Assembly: GCA_030407085.1 (NCBI GenBank)
Contig: CM059587.1
Coordinates: 45,730,501-45,794,500 of the forward strand
Direction of reading: 5' to 3'
DNA: 64,000 nucleotides
Source of the DNA: Trichopria drosophilae
Lineage: Eukaryota > Arthropoda > Insecta > Hymenoptera > Diapriidae
The translations under genes and the position numbers were made by a program. Below, one piece after another: positions 1-14,127 of the stretch (position 1 is the stretch's first letter; every line of letters starts with the position of its first letter). A model generated the notes under the pieces. That model saw only the letters and a list, made by a program, of their open reading frames with translations, had not been told where the DNA came from and did not search any database.

Positions 1-3000
1 AATCTAACCCACTTATTAAAACTCATGAAAGCCACACTTGAAATATAATGTATAAGGCCCTCTTGTTGAAGAAGAAATCGAGGTATCGTTACTCGCCTCA
101 AAACTAATGATATAAACGGTTCTTAATTCTACCGTACATCAGCTTCTACAACATCAGCCTCCTGCAGAGCGAACAGAAGGATCCGAAACGTTGGGATCAA
201 CCCCTGCCTCCTTTTTTCTTTGTTTTTCTGTCTCATTGAGCATTTTTTCTCGTATTGATGAAAAATTTAACATCTTTGGGCACAAGCCCTCCATTTTAAT
301 AATTGTTTACAGATTGTGCTTAGTCTACAATACTGATGTAATCAATATGTGTGATTATCTATGTTGTATTAAGAGACTGACGATGAAGAAAGAAACACGA
401 GCCTAAATTTGATAAAAATCCAGACCAAGGAATATTTTTTTCTACACAATCACTGTTTTTTTTTCTGTGTGTAATCTTGAAAACTGACGACTAAGAATTG
501 TTCTTTTCAAGTAAGAAATGTATAGGTTTTATGTTCGCGAAGTACTTCTTTTTAATGTTATTTAAATTATAGTCAGTCCTTGCTAATCGAATTATAACAC
601 TGATAAGAAATTAAATTAGCGGTTAAATAGTGTATTCCATTCAGAGAAATTAGAGAAATTTTAGTTTCTTTAGTTTCCATAGGTGTTTGCGGATGCGTGT
701 GAGTTTGACGCCCGAGCGAAGCGAGGACATTTCGCACGATTCTACAAATACCTATTTTCCCTTGTTGAACATACCATTTTCTCGTACGAGGCCGTGCTAT
801 TTTGAACTCAGAATGCGAGAAACTTATTTTGCTCCCGGATATATTTATTATGCTCCCTAGGGAGAAAATGTGCTATTTTGCTCAAAGAGTTTGAGAAATT
901 ATATTTTGTATGAAATTGTTTCCTGATGAACATTATAAAATTATTATTTATGCGTTTTTAATTAAGTTAATAGGACAATTCAACCAAACTGCGTATCCTG
1001 TCCCGGTGAACTAAGTGCATGCGATTGCAAAGAAATCAAGAAATGCGCTGAAAGTGCGACAGCAGCGATTCGTTAAAAATTGCAACAAGAACGAACGAGT
1101 TTGAAGTCTCGATCTTGCTTTCCTCGAGTTTGTATGTATTATGCAAGCAATCCCGCTTTCTACGTGGGATTAGAATCCGGGCTAAACCCCAAGTCATTGT
1201 TTACTAGAGAGATAACATGCAAGCGCAATCTTTTCGTCCTTCTCTCCTGTGTGTATGCGAGAGAGGGAGAGGCGTTGAGACAAGATTCGAAATTTCGCGC
1301 ACTTTATTTATAATCTTCGCCGCGTTTCTCATGACCTACTAATCTTGCCGAGTTATTATGCTTGAAAGTCCCGTCGAGCTCTGCAACAAACACCTGCCGC
1401 TGCGAGCTCAGCTAAGGCAGCCTCGTCCACAAGAATTTTCGAATCCTTTTAATGCTCAATTATTGCCTTCAATGTTTATAAAAAAAAATGCAAATCATCC
1501 TGGAAGCGTTACCTGCCAACTCAAGTTTGGTTAGATAAAAAAGAAGAGAGGTTTTTTCTATTTACGACGTCATCCCGACGATATGCCTCTGACCTCGAAC
1601 ATCTGCGTCTTACTACCTTCCAAGAATAAGACCACCTCGGAACGTTCACATTCTGATGTTACTTTCCGAAAAGTAAGCGCGCAATGACAAAATTTCGCTT
1701 AAAAATTCCAACCATGTACACATGTTTACTAAACATCCTAACAAACAGTTGGAATGGAGTTGAAAAACATTGAAAGCGTGATCCATCTGAATTTACCATC
1801 GAAATAACAATAAGTTAGATTGTTTAAGCGAATTACATTCATTTCCAAGAACATTTTTTATCGAAGAGTCAGTGTTATATGTCAAATAAAATTATCTTAA
1901 AATATTTTTCGTAAAGCCGTTATAGGAATATCAAGAGCTAATAAACATTATAGATAGAAACATTATGAATTGGAATTTATTCAAACGTTTGTTCCAAATT
2001 GACGTCTGAAACTTCAATAAATTGATTTGATTCAGTCATAAACCCTGCTAGAAATGATCACGAGAATCTGCCCAGAATTATCCTAGATTTTGATGATCTG
2101 ACTAGAAACTAGCTCCCTAATATGGGTAGAAATCCTACTAAAAATTACATGAATTCTGGCATAAATCTACCGAGACGCGAGACATCGAGACAGCTAATAT
2201 AATTTAACATGAGTGCGACAAGCTCCTACAGCTATCGACCTCGGTTCGATTCGAGAATCTCGAATACCTCTCGATCGAACGCCCAATATGGCGGCTTGCT
2301 CTCAGCTGCTTCGCCTGCACACGTGTCGCGATTGTTTACAAAGCTTCATTTCGAAAAAAATTGTTTACATTTACACCTGCTCATTTTGTCGAATCGATTG
2401 ATCCTTGCGTATTATACAAATTTAATATGATATTTTCAGTTTGTAATTATTGCTTTATGTCACTCTGAATATATGTTAGTGGTCTATAGCGGGTTTTCAT
2501 CTAGAATTGGTTTATATCTCTACCGAGATTCTACCGAACAGTAGGATAATGGCTAGTTCAATCAGCCAAATCTCTACCAGGGAAGGAAAATATTTAATCC
2601 CGTAATCTTAAAATCTGTCGCAAAAACAGCAAGTAGTTTTGATTTTAAAATAGGCAAACACTTCGTTACTGCAATGAAATTCACTAGTAATATTTGTAAT
2701 GACTATTTAAACTTTAGTGATTTTTGGAGATTTCTATATAGGTAAGACTAATATTTAAATCTCAATGACAGCGTAAAATCTGAAGGTTCCACAGCGACAG
2801 CTTGTTTCGTGCATATAAAAGGTAAAAAGAACAACTTTTAGTTGTTGAAATTAAAATTATTTAATTTTATTCTTTGTCTTGATTATGTACACTGGAAAAT
2901 CTTCTTTTCGCTGAGTAGCTAACGAAGGATCAGATATGAAGAAGTTATGGACTTAAAAAAATCCAACAATATGAACCCGAATACGATGCTTGATTCGCTG

Positions 3001-4092
3001 AAAACTATCACCATAAGGAACTTCTTAAAGTTAGGAACAATTTGTTATTCGAAAAATGTGGTTTTCGCCACTTCTGTGACTCGAAGGGATTCCTCCTGGT
3101 CTCAGTTTTTAACGTCTCGCATCCTATTAAGTGTCAAATTATAAGTTTTTTCAAGGTCAAAATGAGTTTACCTCAAAAATCGACATTCCGTTTCTATGAC
3201 TATAAAAAGGGGATTAATCCTTATAGGGAAAATAGTCTCAGATATGAATTCCAGAGCTTGCAAAAATCTATAAAATGAGCCTTTGTTTGTTAAGATAATT
3301 TCAAAAAGAGCCGAATAATTGCAGAAAAGCGATTTTTTTTAAGCTTCAAAGGCTCGCTTGAACTTTCCTCGACTTGAATTCTATGCTTCGGAATTTCGGT
3401 ACCATTTTCTTGCTTGAAATGTGCAAAATATGTATCAGTAGAAGTATGCTACTCCCGGATACCCGATATATATATACTGTAATGTGGTATTTTAAATTAT
3501 GCTCAGTATAAAGGTAACGACATATCAGGCTCACAATAACTCAAAGTACTCTATCTCGATTTAAAAAATATACTCTCTATATAACGTAATATACTCCAAT
3601 TCGAAATCCATTTGAATACCATGAGCAAAATAAAACTGCAGAAGTTCCGATGGCACCTAACGGCTATGACACAAATTAAATCGATTGATTTTTATAAAAA
3701 TAAGAATTTTATATAGAGAATACCAGAACGTTTATTTATATGATTCTGCAACGTTAAATGTCGTACTTTTGTGGCAATAACGGCACGTTGTATTTATAGG
3801 TAACCTACTTATAACATTACGACAATGTGTCGTTTAAAGGTTGAAGATTCTAACCTCAGAATAATCTTGTAATGTTGTGTTCTGTAAGGATGCACATATA
3901 ATCATTTTGACTCGAGCTTGAATCACGTATTTTGCGTACATGTATTGCGGGACATAGTATTTATTGTTTATTATAAGAAAATTTATTATAAATATTCCTG
4001 AGTGCGCGAAATTCGATTCTCCACACGCAAATGAGTGCGGAATATAGTACATTGCCGCACTGGTCGGGAAAATGTTTCAATTACATTGAATA
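1..4092. other. AT-rich non-coding stretch
   Basis: I see no supported gene here. A locally GC-richer patch at 2161-2340 contains a 73-codon open frame with an ATG in a reasonable context, but it has no recognised domain and no clear splice context. Around 2040-2620 there are scattered copies of short motifs such as CTACCAGGG and TAGAAATCCTACTA that recur near 39.2, 40.2 and 55.3 kb, so this part is probably decayed repeat DNA. Confidence 0.5.
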
Positions 4093-4403
4093 CAGTAGGA
4101 CCTGCGAAATTGACTGTCATCCGTTTCGAGGACCACCAAAATTGTCTGTGAGTCACCTGGCATCCTTAACCCGATTTTTCAAAATTTTGATTATTTTCAA
4201 TCAATTGTTCATTTTGCGTTAAAATTAGTGAAAAATGACTTCAATAATTATTTCTCTTCTTTTTATAGATAATACATCATACTATTTAAGAAACCATTGG
4301 GGGAAAGCGTTTGTCCTATGGCAGTCAATTTCGCAGAAGGCTCCGTCGAGACGATTTGACAAGTCGGCCAATTTTGAGGGGATCAATTTCGGAGGTCCTA
4401 CTA
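4093..4403. mobile_element. pogo/Tigger-type MITE
   Basis: The left end CAGTAGGACCTGCGAAATTG is matched in inverted orientation at the right end (TAGTAGGACCTCCGAAATTG). TA dinucleotides flank both sides (4091-4092 and 4404-4405), the usual target duplication of Tc1/mariner/pogo elements. There is no transposase frame, so it would be non-autonomous. The CAGTAG terminus is shared with elements at 31359, 51189 and 63230. The superfamily is inferred from TIR start and target site only. Confidence 0.7.
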
Positions 4404-6905
4404 TATTTGCAAGTAAAATAATTGATAAACTTGCTATTCGAATTGAAAATGTTCAATGCTTGCGGGACTTAGTACATGTAGTATAAAATTGTCTAACTTT
4501 TATATTTTACATTTTACATTTTGTATTATACTTTTTATTACGATTGTTATTATAGTATGAGCTTTCTATTTTTAAAGTAATTTATAGCGGAATACGGAGT
4601 TAATGAAGTCATACCCTAATTAAATGACATTTTCTTCCAGCACGTTCATTGAATTTAAGGTACTTTTAATGAAATTTCTTTTTATTTAAGGTACATTTAA
4701 ATTTAATGAATGTTCTGGTAGCAAATTTCATTTTTACAGTGTAACAGACCTAAGCACATTCAAAATACGTGTTTTCGAATATTTTGTTTCAGAAAATGTC
4801 CATCGAGGTATTTCGGATAAAATTTGGAGGTAATGTACTGTTACTCTATGAAGTCAAACAAATATATGTTTCGATATAACGTAGTGTTCCATTTTGAGAA
4901 TTATAATTGATAACATAAAATGGTTTTTATCTGTCGAGGAATTGTTTGGAATTTCAGAATTTAATTTAAATGGATGTAATGCTCGCTACAGTTAAAGCTA
5001 TATTTCTAAGTTTTGAGAAAATACTTGTTTCTGTTCACTGAAAATTTCATTGCTTTCAAGTATGAAATATCCTTGACATAATTTAATATTTTTTGGAAGT
5101 ATGGAAATAAATAATACTTGATTTAAATAAAATTTTCAGAGAGTAAGGCAACTTATTCAGAGTATTTCTATTATAATTGTTACCATTTTCATTTGAATAT
5201 GTTACAAAGTTGATTAAACTAAGATGCTTACAATTTTAGAATAAATACAATCAACTCAAAGCATAAAAAAAGGCATAGTGTGTCTAATTTCAGTATGCCT
5301 GAAATATCGACCCCTCGACATTTTACATCCGAAGCTAAAAATAATTCTACAGAACTACTAGGAAGATCGAAAAAAGTACTTGCTTGCCAAGTAAAAGGGA
5401 TATTAATCCAGAAATAGTGATTGTTCCTATATATAGTTACCGAACCTATTTACTATTCGCGGATACAGTTCAGAAAAAAAATTCCTCTTTCAACAAGAAT
5501 TGGTTTACTAGCATTTTTGTTCATGTTATTTTGTTCGCTGATTACAAATTTTGTAATGAAACTTGACGAATCTGTTTTCAATTTTCTTTACCTATTTCCA
5601 AAAATAAGTGACGATAAAAAAAATATTCATTAAAATCTTTTACATAAGGTGTCATAATTTCGAACGAAAATTATTGTTAAATTATACATCATTAATAACT
5701 GTTAGTAAAACTCACTTTTAATATTGTAGGTAACTCAAATATCTTTGAAAAGTTGTTATGAACAACCTGACAAGAATATTCTCTACTGAATTCAATCCAT
5801 TTTATTGCCTAAGGTGTTTATCGCTTATGTTATTGAATTATTCCGACTATTGACAGTAATTATCACAAATTTCCTGGAAAATAATATTTTGTTTATTGAA
5901 ATACTTTTTTTAAATTATCATTGCAATAAGCTACATTACTATTGACAAAATTGAATCGAATCTGAATCGCGGAATAGTCATTATAAAAGACTCAGGCACA
6001 GAAGGACATAGAACAAGTTTATAAAAAATTTAGACTTTATTTATAAAATAAAGAAAATTAATTGATTCTTTGTGGGTCATTAACCGTTTTATATTTTATT
6101 TTAGAAAAGAATGTCAACAAGAAAAGTTACAGGTGGCATTGTATAATTAAAAAAACATGGAGTCGAAAATCATGTATGCCTCGCGGTTTCAACACCAAGC
6201 CCCCTAAAAGGGAATTAATTTTGAAACTGGAAAATCAGTTTTGATACGGTGTATAAAGTCTAGCTCTACACATTGTTGACAATTTTTAAATGCACTTTAT
6301 GCACACTTGCATACAAAAATATTGTTTCCTCTTTCAGCTCGCAAAACGACTATTTCAACGTCGCATTCATCTTAATAAGAAATGTGCAGAACATCAACAA
6401 ACTAATCGCGCAATAACATTTTTATAAATAGACCTCACACGTGTTTTACTTTTAGAAAAAAAGAATTAAACTTTGTTAGTTTTCTATTATTTATTACTAC
6501 GTTCTGATTACCAGAATAACTCCTCAGAAAGGTCCAGGTTCCGTCAGTCTATGAAAGTAATTTCGAAGAAACCGTAAGATATGTGGGTTGGATGAGCATG
6601 TACCTGCCACTTTATTTCATGTAATTATATAGTGTTGTTTGCAATGCATAGAATCAGAAGCATTGAACATGCATGCATAAATCCAGTGAAACATCCGTAA
6701 CTGCAAAAAATATCTTTATAACGTTACTGTTTGCATATAAAGGATTTTTATCACCACCTATGTGTCAGAGATCTCTTCATATGATGGGTAACTATGATTA
6801 TAATTTAAGTATCCGTTTGATTTTTATGATATAACAAGATAAAATGTAGTATATAAAGTCCGCAAAAAACCTATTTCTTATTTTGTATAACATGGATATA
6901 TGATC
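4404..6905. other. AT-rich non-coding stretch
   Basis: I find no gene, structured repeat or RNA in this stretch. Open frames here are short, lack recognisable domains and have the AT-rich composition of the surrounding DNA. Confidence 0.4.
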
Positions 6906-7314
6906 ACAGGTGTCAGGAAGACGAAAAAATTTTGGGTACGATGCCGACAAAAAGTAAATTATGAGAAACTTAGTTTAAATGACCAGAAAATAGGAAAGTT
7001 TCTGAAATTGCTTCTATGAACGACTTTGGGAACACCTCAAAAATCCGAAACATTGACAAATCGACATTTAAAAAGCCGATACTCAAAAAATGATGACTGT
7101 CAAAAAGCCAATGAGTCATAAAGCTGTAATATTCATGAAACAGCAGTGTCAGCTTTTTAAATGTCGATTTTTCCATGTTTCGGATTTTTTGACATGTACC
7201 CTTATTATTTTGGGCCGAAACTTTCATATTTTCTGATCGTTTAAACTATATGTTTCTCATCGCCTAACTCTTGTCGGCATCATACCCAAACTTTTTTCGA
7301 TTCCTCACACCTGT
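6906..7314. mobile_element. Foldback MITE with ACAGGTGT termini
   Basis: Inverted termini of about 45 bp: left ACAGGTGTCAGGAAGACGAA, right (reverse complement) ACAGGTGTGAGGAATCGAAA, each followed by a shared GCCGACAA block. The interior is partly palindromic around 7110 and contains short phrases such as GACTGTCAAAAAGCC that also form the tandem array at 63.87-63.98 kb. There is no coding capacity and no clear target duplication, so the superfamily is unassigned. Confidence 0.65.
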
Positions 7315-9464
7315 ATGTTATAAGTAGAGTTTTTGGTTTGATGATTCCGCTTCGCGGAATATTATAATATCTACTGCACAAGAAATGAAATAAAGTTAGA
7401 ACTACAATTTTTTCTTTAGGATATCCTATTTTAAATATTAAAATAGCAGCTGCAGGAATCAAGTCAGTCAATCAGAAAGTATGTTGATACAACAAATATA
7501 TTTAAATTCAATGAATTTAAGTGTCATTAGCAGAGAAATAAATTAATCATGTTCCTAAACAAATATTATAATTCGATTTATATCGTTTTTCTTGGTAAAT
7601 TTAAGAAAACACTGTATATAATAAATGTAAACAAATTAATTCCAGGTAATTTTATGTGTAACTTTCGTGGCAAGAACAACGAATTTTTCAAAACGTTTAT
7701 TAAAGCTGTATTAGGTCACAAAGCAAGTGTTTTAAATTTCGTTTCTGTTACTTGTAATTTATAAAATAATCTGGTATTTACATTCAGTACTACACAGTAT
7801 TTTATGAACGTAAATATTATTCACTGTGTATGTATTGTACATCTTCAACGAGCAAGTTACGATGTTTTTGCGTTGCATAATTTTAACTTTTCTAACTAAT
7901 TTTTTTGTGATTAAAGAAGCTCGTCTGCTGGATCCGTAATGTAAATTTAATTAGACAAGTACACCAATTTTTTTATGACGATAAAGATGGGAAAACGTTG
8001 GAGTTTTTTAGGATTTTCGAAAAAAATGAGGACCATTAAAATGGAACGAGTCGATGCGCCTGGAGTTGATAAAATTTATTGATAAAAGTTACTATAATTA
8101 GAGATTTTTCTGCTCAAACAGTAAAGTGTGAAATAAAATATAACCATTTTAACGGAAAAAATAGTAATTTACTCCACTCTGCAAGTCTGTCTCAAAATTC
8201 CCATTTGAAATTTTTCTTCGTGTACACATACCCTCAAATCTAACACAATTAAATAGTCAGCTTAAAAATTCGTGAATAGTAAAATGTATGTAATAAAATA
8301 ATATAACACAAATAACCTACTGACATATTAAAAGTAGTTATTATATGAAGGAATACTTTGCAATATTCTAAATTCTAAATTATTAGCGTTTTAAATTGTA
8401 ATATATTAAGTCGCAATGAACAACAACTTTTGATATTTTTAATTCTACGATTATTATATGTTATAACTATTTATATATTTTTTTTGTGCTTCCATTTGAA
8501 AATTTTCAAGACCGCTCCTCGCGGTACCCGGTAACCCCGGTAATATAGCGAGCTTGACGGAGAAACAAAGACGAGCGCTGTCGAAAGCGATAAATTAACG
8601 TTCATATAGTTTTTAATTTTGTAGATTTTTCCAAATTCTGTTTTTGCGGAAAACTTCATCAACTCTTTCTCTACAATGCAAAAATTTAAGTTTTTCACGA
8701 TCGAAACTTCGATCACCTCCCCAAGCTTATGAAAATAAATAGTCATAAATTCCGTTGCATCGTGTTTAAATATGCCCGTATTAAACAAAACAAGAATGTA
8801 AAATTTGTTAACCTTCTATTCTTTTTTGTATTACTATATTCTATATGTGGTTAACATTTCAATTCATTTCGATTAATAGTTCGCGAGATATCGCGATATA
8901 TAATTCAAAAGTTACGAATTAGCGGCCGGTGAAATTTTTAACTTTTTAATTATTTCCTAAAAAAGTTGAAGTTGAATTAAAAAATATTAAATGTAAACAT
9001 TGTTCTGTTTAAAATTCTCTTTATGACTGCATTTTTTCCAATTCGATATTTCGAAATCGATTTTATTTGTCAGCCTCCTGTATGTTATTACTGGTTTCGG
9101 TAACATAAAAAAATTACGTTATTCCAGTTCTTTTGAGAAAAGAACCGATAAACTTCATTTTCAAAAATTGTATCCACGTCCTTTGAAAGAACGGCTTCAA
9201 TAAATAGTTGAATATGGATGTTCCATTGTTTATTTTTTGGATAGAACGTGGTGGAAAGCCATCCATATTTAAAACATCTATCAGCAGTAATATTTATCGT
9301 TGCAGGCATTTTCTTTTGTCCAAAAATACAATCAAACTCATTTTTCTTTAATTATATTAGCAACAAAATATTTAATTGTTTAATTTTCAAAGGGGATAGA
9401 GTACAATAAACACCTCCTCATTTAACGTCATAGAATAGTTATTATGATCTAAAACCTAATTTAA
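7315..9464. other. Non-coding stretch with one dispersed repeat
   Basis: I can support no gene. Around 8165-8225 lies a block containing TGCAAGTCTGTCTCAAAATT. A diverged inverted copy occurs at 19080-19150, so this is a dispersed repeat. Two minus-strand open frames (8471-8788 and 9088-9309) have no recognisable domain. Confidence 0.4.
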
Positions 9465-10716
9465 CCCTTTAAGGTCGGGAGGGACATATTTTCAACACCG
9501 GTTTGAACGTTGATAATTTGTATATAAACGCATTTGGATAAACTTTATCTCCACGGTTTCTAACGTAAAATGTTATCCTCTTTCAGAATCTTTTAATAAA
9601 ATTTTGATAAAAAAAACCGTAAAAAAGTTATACACGGTTTTTGTAAATAAACATGGCTTTTTACATTTTCTTTTTTATTAAAACATCACTTTTACCACGA
9701 AATGGCGTTAGGAAACATGTCTATAGTGAAAATATCGCGTCTGTGGAACCTCAGGGTTAATATGTACCGTGCGCCAATTTGTATTCAAGACGCCGTCTTC
9801 CAAAATGGCGCCTGGAATCTCAAAATTCCTTTTAAAACTTAACAAATTTTTTTCTTGAAAACTATTGACTTAACAGAAAATTGTCTAAGAACAATAATGC
9901 TTTGATATGAGTTTAAGAGTGCTCTTAAATTTTATCAGAGTAAATTTATACACTTTCTGATTTTACAAAAATTCGAAAAATCGAAATTTTGGAAAAAGTC
10001 GTTTAAAAAATCTGAAAAAATTTGATAAGATTTACCAACCAATTCTAAGACATTTTTGTTGTAAGGAAATTTTCTCTAAAGTCTATAGCTTTCTTGGAAA
10101 TAAATCACTTTTGAAATCAAGAAAAGTTTAATAATTTATTTGCACGAAAACTATAGACTTTAGAGAAAATTTCCTTAGAACAAAAATGTCTTAGAATTTG
10201 TTGGTAAATCTTATTAAATTTTTTCAGATTTTTTAAACGACTTTTTTCAAAATTTGGATTTTTTGAAAAATCAGTAAGTGTATCAGTTCATTCTGATAAA
10301 ATTTGAGAGCACTCTTAAACTCATTTCAAAGCGTTATTGTTCTTAGACAATTATCTTTTAAGTCGATAGTTTTCAAGAAAAAAATTTGTTAAGTTTTAAA
10401 AGGAATTGTTAGCTTCCAGGCGTCATTTAGGAAGGCGCCATCTTGAATTATAAATTGGCGCACGGTACACTTTAATTCTGAGGGTTTATGTGATGTTTTC
10501 ATAAAAACGAAAATGTAAAAAACCATGTTTTTTTTACAAAAAAATGTGCATAACTTTTTTGCGGTTCGTTTTATCAAAATTTTATTGAAAGAGTCTGAAA
10601 GAGGATAACATTTTACGTTAGAAACCGTGGAGATAAAGTTTTTCCAAATGCGTTTATATACAAATTATAAACATTCAACCCGGTGTTGAAAATATGTCCT
10701 TCCAGTCCTTAAAAAG
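9465..10716. mobile_element. piggyBac-type foldback MITE (1.25 kb)
   Basis: It is flanked by TTAA on both sides (9461-9464 and 10717-10720). The termini are CCCTTTAAGGTCGGGAGGGA and, reverse-complemented on the right, CTTTTTAAGGACTGGAAGGA. The inverted arms continue almost to the centre near 10090, so the whole element could form a long hairpin. The TTAA duplication and CCC start are the hallmarks of the piggyBac superfamily. No transposase is present. Confidence 0.82.
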
Positions 10717-11741
10717 TTAATACGGCAATTTCAACACATATTGTAAGTTTTACAATGTAGATTTCAAATCTTGTCATGTATTTCCGAAAGTTAAATAAAT
10801 TATTAAGTGATTAATATTAACAAATTTTATTGTGATAATTAAATTGAATAACATAGAAGTTGCGAACTGTCGAAAATAATAGATATTTGGAATCAAGCAT
10901 TATTCATTTTTTTGAGCACTTAGAAATAAGAAAAAAAGTTTGATTCCTATAATATTTCTATACTAATAAATGAAGATTGTCATTCAGAAGATTTTGCATA
11001 CAGCATCAAATCGTCGTTTATACTTGAAAGAAGAAGAAGAATTTAAGAAATAAAGCGAAATCGGAATTTTGAAGAGCGATGGAAAAAGTCTGCCATATGC
11101 TGGAATGCCAATAGAGTCTGGTATATTTTCGAGATATTTCGTGTCGTGATGGAAACAAGACCGTTTGCGTTCGAGCGGACCGAGGTCTCGTAAAAGTAGG
11201 ACACGGAGGAGTAAGCGCGCGAGTGGGTCGATGACCGAATGGAAACAGGAATCTTCGGGACGGTAAAGCACGGCATGACGTGTCATGGCGAGCGACGACC
11301 GACGTCGCGTCACTCGCGTCGATTGCTCGAACTGTTTGCCGCGCGCCACCCGCTGACACCGACAGATCCAACCCCAACCCTTCCATGGCCGCCATGGGGC
11401 CAAATCTTTTTCCATGTCCTAATATATAGAACCTAAATAACTAAACAAAAATTAATTTTCTCATTTATTGTTGTTAATACAATTATCATTAATCATTTTT
11501 TTGTTAGCATAACTTTGTTGATATTGTTAATTTTACTATTTTTACTTAAGTTAATATTATTTATCCAGTAAACGAAAAAACAATTCCGAATGATTGGAGA
11601 TCAAGAAATGCGATACTATGCATAAAACTCAAAAAGGCATGCACTAATATAATAAAAAAGCAACAAAAAATTGGCTTTCGCAGAATTTTTATGTTAATTT
11701 AAGGCTCTTCAAATATCTAGAGAATGAACTTTAAAAATTAA
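10717..11741. other. Spacer with GC-rich island at about 11.10-11.41 kb
   Basis: A sharp rise in GC and CpG at 11100-11410 opens overlapping frames on both strands, including a 143-codon minus-strand frame (10984-11415). None shows a domain, and simultaneous openness of several frames is expected in GC-rich sequence. The block AAATCTTTTTCCATGTC at its right edge recurs near 63.08 kb. It could be an untranslated exon, a promoter or part of a repeat; I cannot decide. Confidence 0.35.
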
Positions 11742-12117
11742 CCCTTCCGCTAAAAAAAAAAGACTCCAGAATATACCCCCTGCAATGTAGTATGCATAAA
11801 AACAGATTTAAAATTTAAATTTGGATTTTATTTTAACGTAGAATTTTAAGGCCCTTTAAAGGCATGCGATTTACGTTGCAATAAAATTAAATTCGTTTAT
11901 CATATTTGCGCTTCCTGCTCCACATGAACTTAGCCCTCCTTACCGGAAAAAGGGCACAGCCGTAAAATATTTTATCGCATAAATTGCATAAAAAAGTCAT
12001 TAAAGAACCTCAAAATCCTACATTGAAATAAAGCCGAAATTTTAAACGAAAATCCGTTTTAAGATATACCACATTTGAAGGGGTAGATTATGGTGACCTG
12101 ATTTTTTAGTGGAAGGG
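11742..12117. mobile_element. piggyBac-type MITE (376 bp)
   Basis: TTAA flanks both ends (11738-11741, 12118-12121). Left terminus CCCTTCCGCTAAAAAA, right terminus in reverse complement CCCTTCCACTAAAAAA. The interior is non-coding and only partly symmetrical. The TTAA target and CCCTT start match the neighbouring element at 9465 in type. Confidence 0.75.
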
Positions 12118-13917
12118 TTAATTTTATGAAAATCTTTCCTACATATTGGAAAATTAGCCTTAAAATCTTGTGAAGGTCAATGTTGTATGTATCATTTTTT
12201 TGGAGAGTTAGGATACGTGTGTTATATTAAGCTAGCAAGCGATTTTGCGAGCGGTATATTTCGTATTCGATCGTTTAATTAGTCTTAAATTAACCTTAAA
12301 TTATTCGTGATATCATTCATATATGCTGGCTTTGCATTGCTAACTTTATAGACGTCAAATATTATATTAATTTTTCCAAATTCAAAATGGCGGATCTAAT
12401 ATGGCGGAATTCAATTTTAAAAGAACCTCCATTTAAACAAATTTTTTTCTGGGAGCTTCTCAGGTTGCTGATTATAAATCGTATAATTTTACCAAATTTA
12501 TATTGAATCCGCAGTACTAAATTTGAAGACATAAGCCTTGAATTCGTAATCGGTGTCACTGAGAACCCTCAAATAATAAACTTCCTTTAAATCTAGTTAT
12601 TTGTAACTTGTTTTATATATATAATAACGGGCAGAATGAAGTCGATTTAAAAAATATTGTCTGCCACAATGAATTCCCCTTTTTTATGTAGTAAAATTTT
12701 GTTCCAATGTTAATTTCTTTTGTTCGTACTGGATCAGACATTTTGAATTTATGAATATTAACGTCGAATTAACATCTAGCGACTCGAAACCCCCCGAGTA
12801 ACGAGTTTATAACGAATCCGATCAATTTTGACAAATTCGTCCACCATATTGAATCCTCCATTTTGCCAACAGCGTTTTCGAAAACAGTAGTACAATAATT
12901 TTTGCAAAAAACTGTTCATCTAAAAAAGGTATGCAGCAAACGATTAAAGATATTGGAATGTTGTCTTAATGCTTTTACACAGTGGAAAGAATAGAAATAA
13001 GTTTATATTCCCAATATTTTAAGTAAGGGGGAATAGGAAAATTATTTGGAGGAATTAAATTTTGCATTCATTTTAATCCTAATTTGTTGGCGGGACGATA
13101 GAAATAGTATACTAACTGGTTGGTAACCATTTAATTATTAAAAAACATAATTCGATAAAATGATCACACCTCTTATATTATTACCAACTAAAAGAGATGC
13201 CTGAACAATTTAAAATAATCCTTGACCGACAGTAATAAAAAGAACTAAAAATATGAATTTATTTCTATTTTTTCGTTGTGTTTTAATTGAAAAGAAATTC
13301 ATTGAAATTGATTGAAAGGGATTAAGGATAGACAAGAATTGCCTGGTTTTTTTACCACCACGAGCAGCCGGAAAACTTGACATAAGACAAGTTAAAATAA
13401 GGAGAGGCTTATATGATTAAACTCAATAGCGCAGATTTAATTAGGAGTTCCGTTTCATTTTAAATTATTCTTCGACGTTCATTAATGAATAAAAATACAA
13501 AAAACCGACAATCACACTTTGATCGGTCACTTCAAGAAATCAATATTTGTTGAATTACTGACGTCACCCTGAGTATTTACTGTCCGAATCAATACTAAAT
13601 TATAAAAGATCCGCTTATTTATATTTCAAAAGAAACTGAAATGAATCAATTATTAAAATATGATTATTTTACTGTACATATATAACACATTCGCCGATTG
13701 CAGGCTGACTTGTGAAATGTACAAATGCACATGGTAACAAATGTCTATTTTCAATTCATTAGTTTGACCCAATAACAAAAATCACTACAAACCTATTTTT
13801 AATAATTGGGTCAGCATCGACTCATTGTCTACAACTGTCAGTAGTGATCTAGTCAGACAGAAACGCTACTGTTCGATAATATTCACTTTACGCACTCCAT
13901 CTACCTTTCGCAGAATT
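12118..13917. other. Non-coding stretch with AATGGCGGATC repeats
   Basis: There is no gene. It contains diverged copies (around 12380-12560 and 12780-12880) of a dispersed repeat marked by AAAATGGCGGATC and by ATTCGTAATC. The same block recurs in both orientations at 24.4-24.9, 31.1-31.3, 31.7, 37.6, 62.8 and 63.5-63.7 kb. Confidence 0.5.
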
Positions 13918-14127
13918 AGTAGTTTTCGATACAAGGGCGTATGCGGAAAGAACTTTACACACACACACGTGTGCCGAAATATTGTTTATGTACGTCTTTT
14001 CGGTGCGTAAAGTATAATCGAGTGCGTAAAGTTTACTATACGCACAAGTTTACTTTACGCACCGAAAAGACGTACATAAAATATGTAATGTAGTTTGCAC
14101 ATACGCACTTGTATCGAAAAGTACTAT
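13918..14127. mobile_element. Small foldback MITE rich in TTTACGCAC
   Basis: An imperfect palindrome. The outer arms are TAGTTTTCGATACAAGGGCG and its inverted partner ending at 14127; the inner arms TGTACGTCTTTTCGGTGCGT and partner are perfect for 20 bases. The centre lies near 14028. Related GTGCGTAAA blocks occur at 38.10-38.17 kb. Non-coding; superfamily unknown. Confidence 0.7.

Noticed and set aside
8471..8788. 105-codon minus-strand frame
   Set aside because: No recognisable domain, no splice or promoter context, and AT-rich composition like its surroundings.
10984..11415. 143-codon minus-strand frame in a GC-rich island
   Set aside because: Three overlapping frames are open on the same strand and one on the other, no motif is seen, and part of the block recurs at 63.08 kb. 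GC-rich composition explains the openness.
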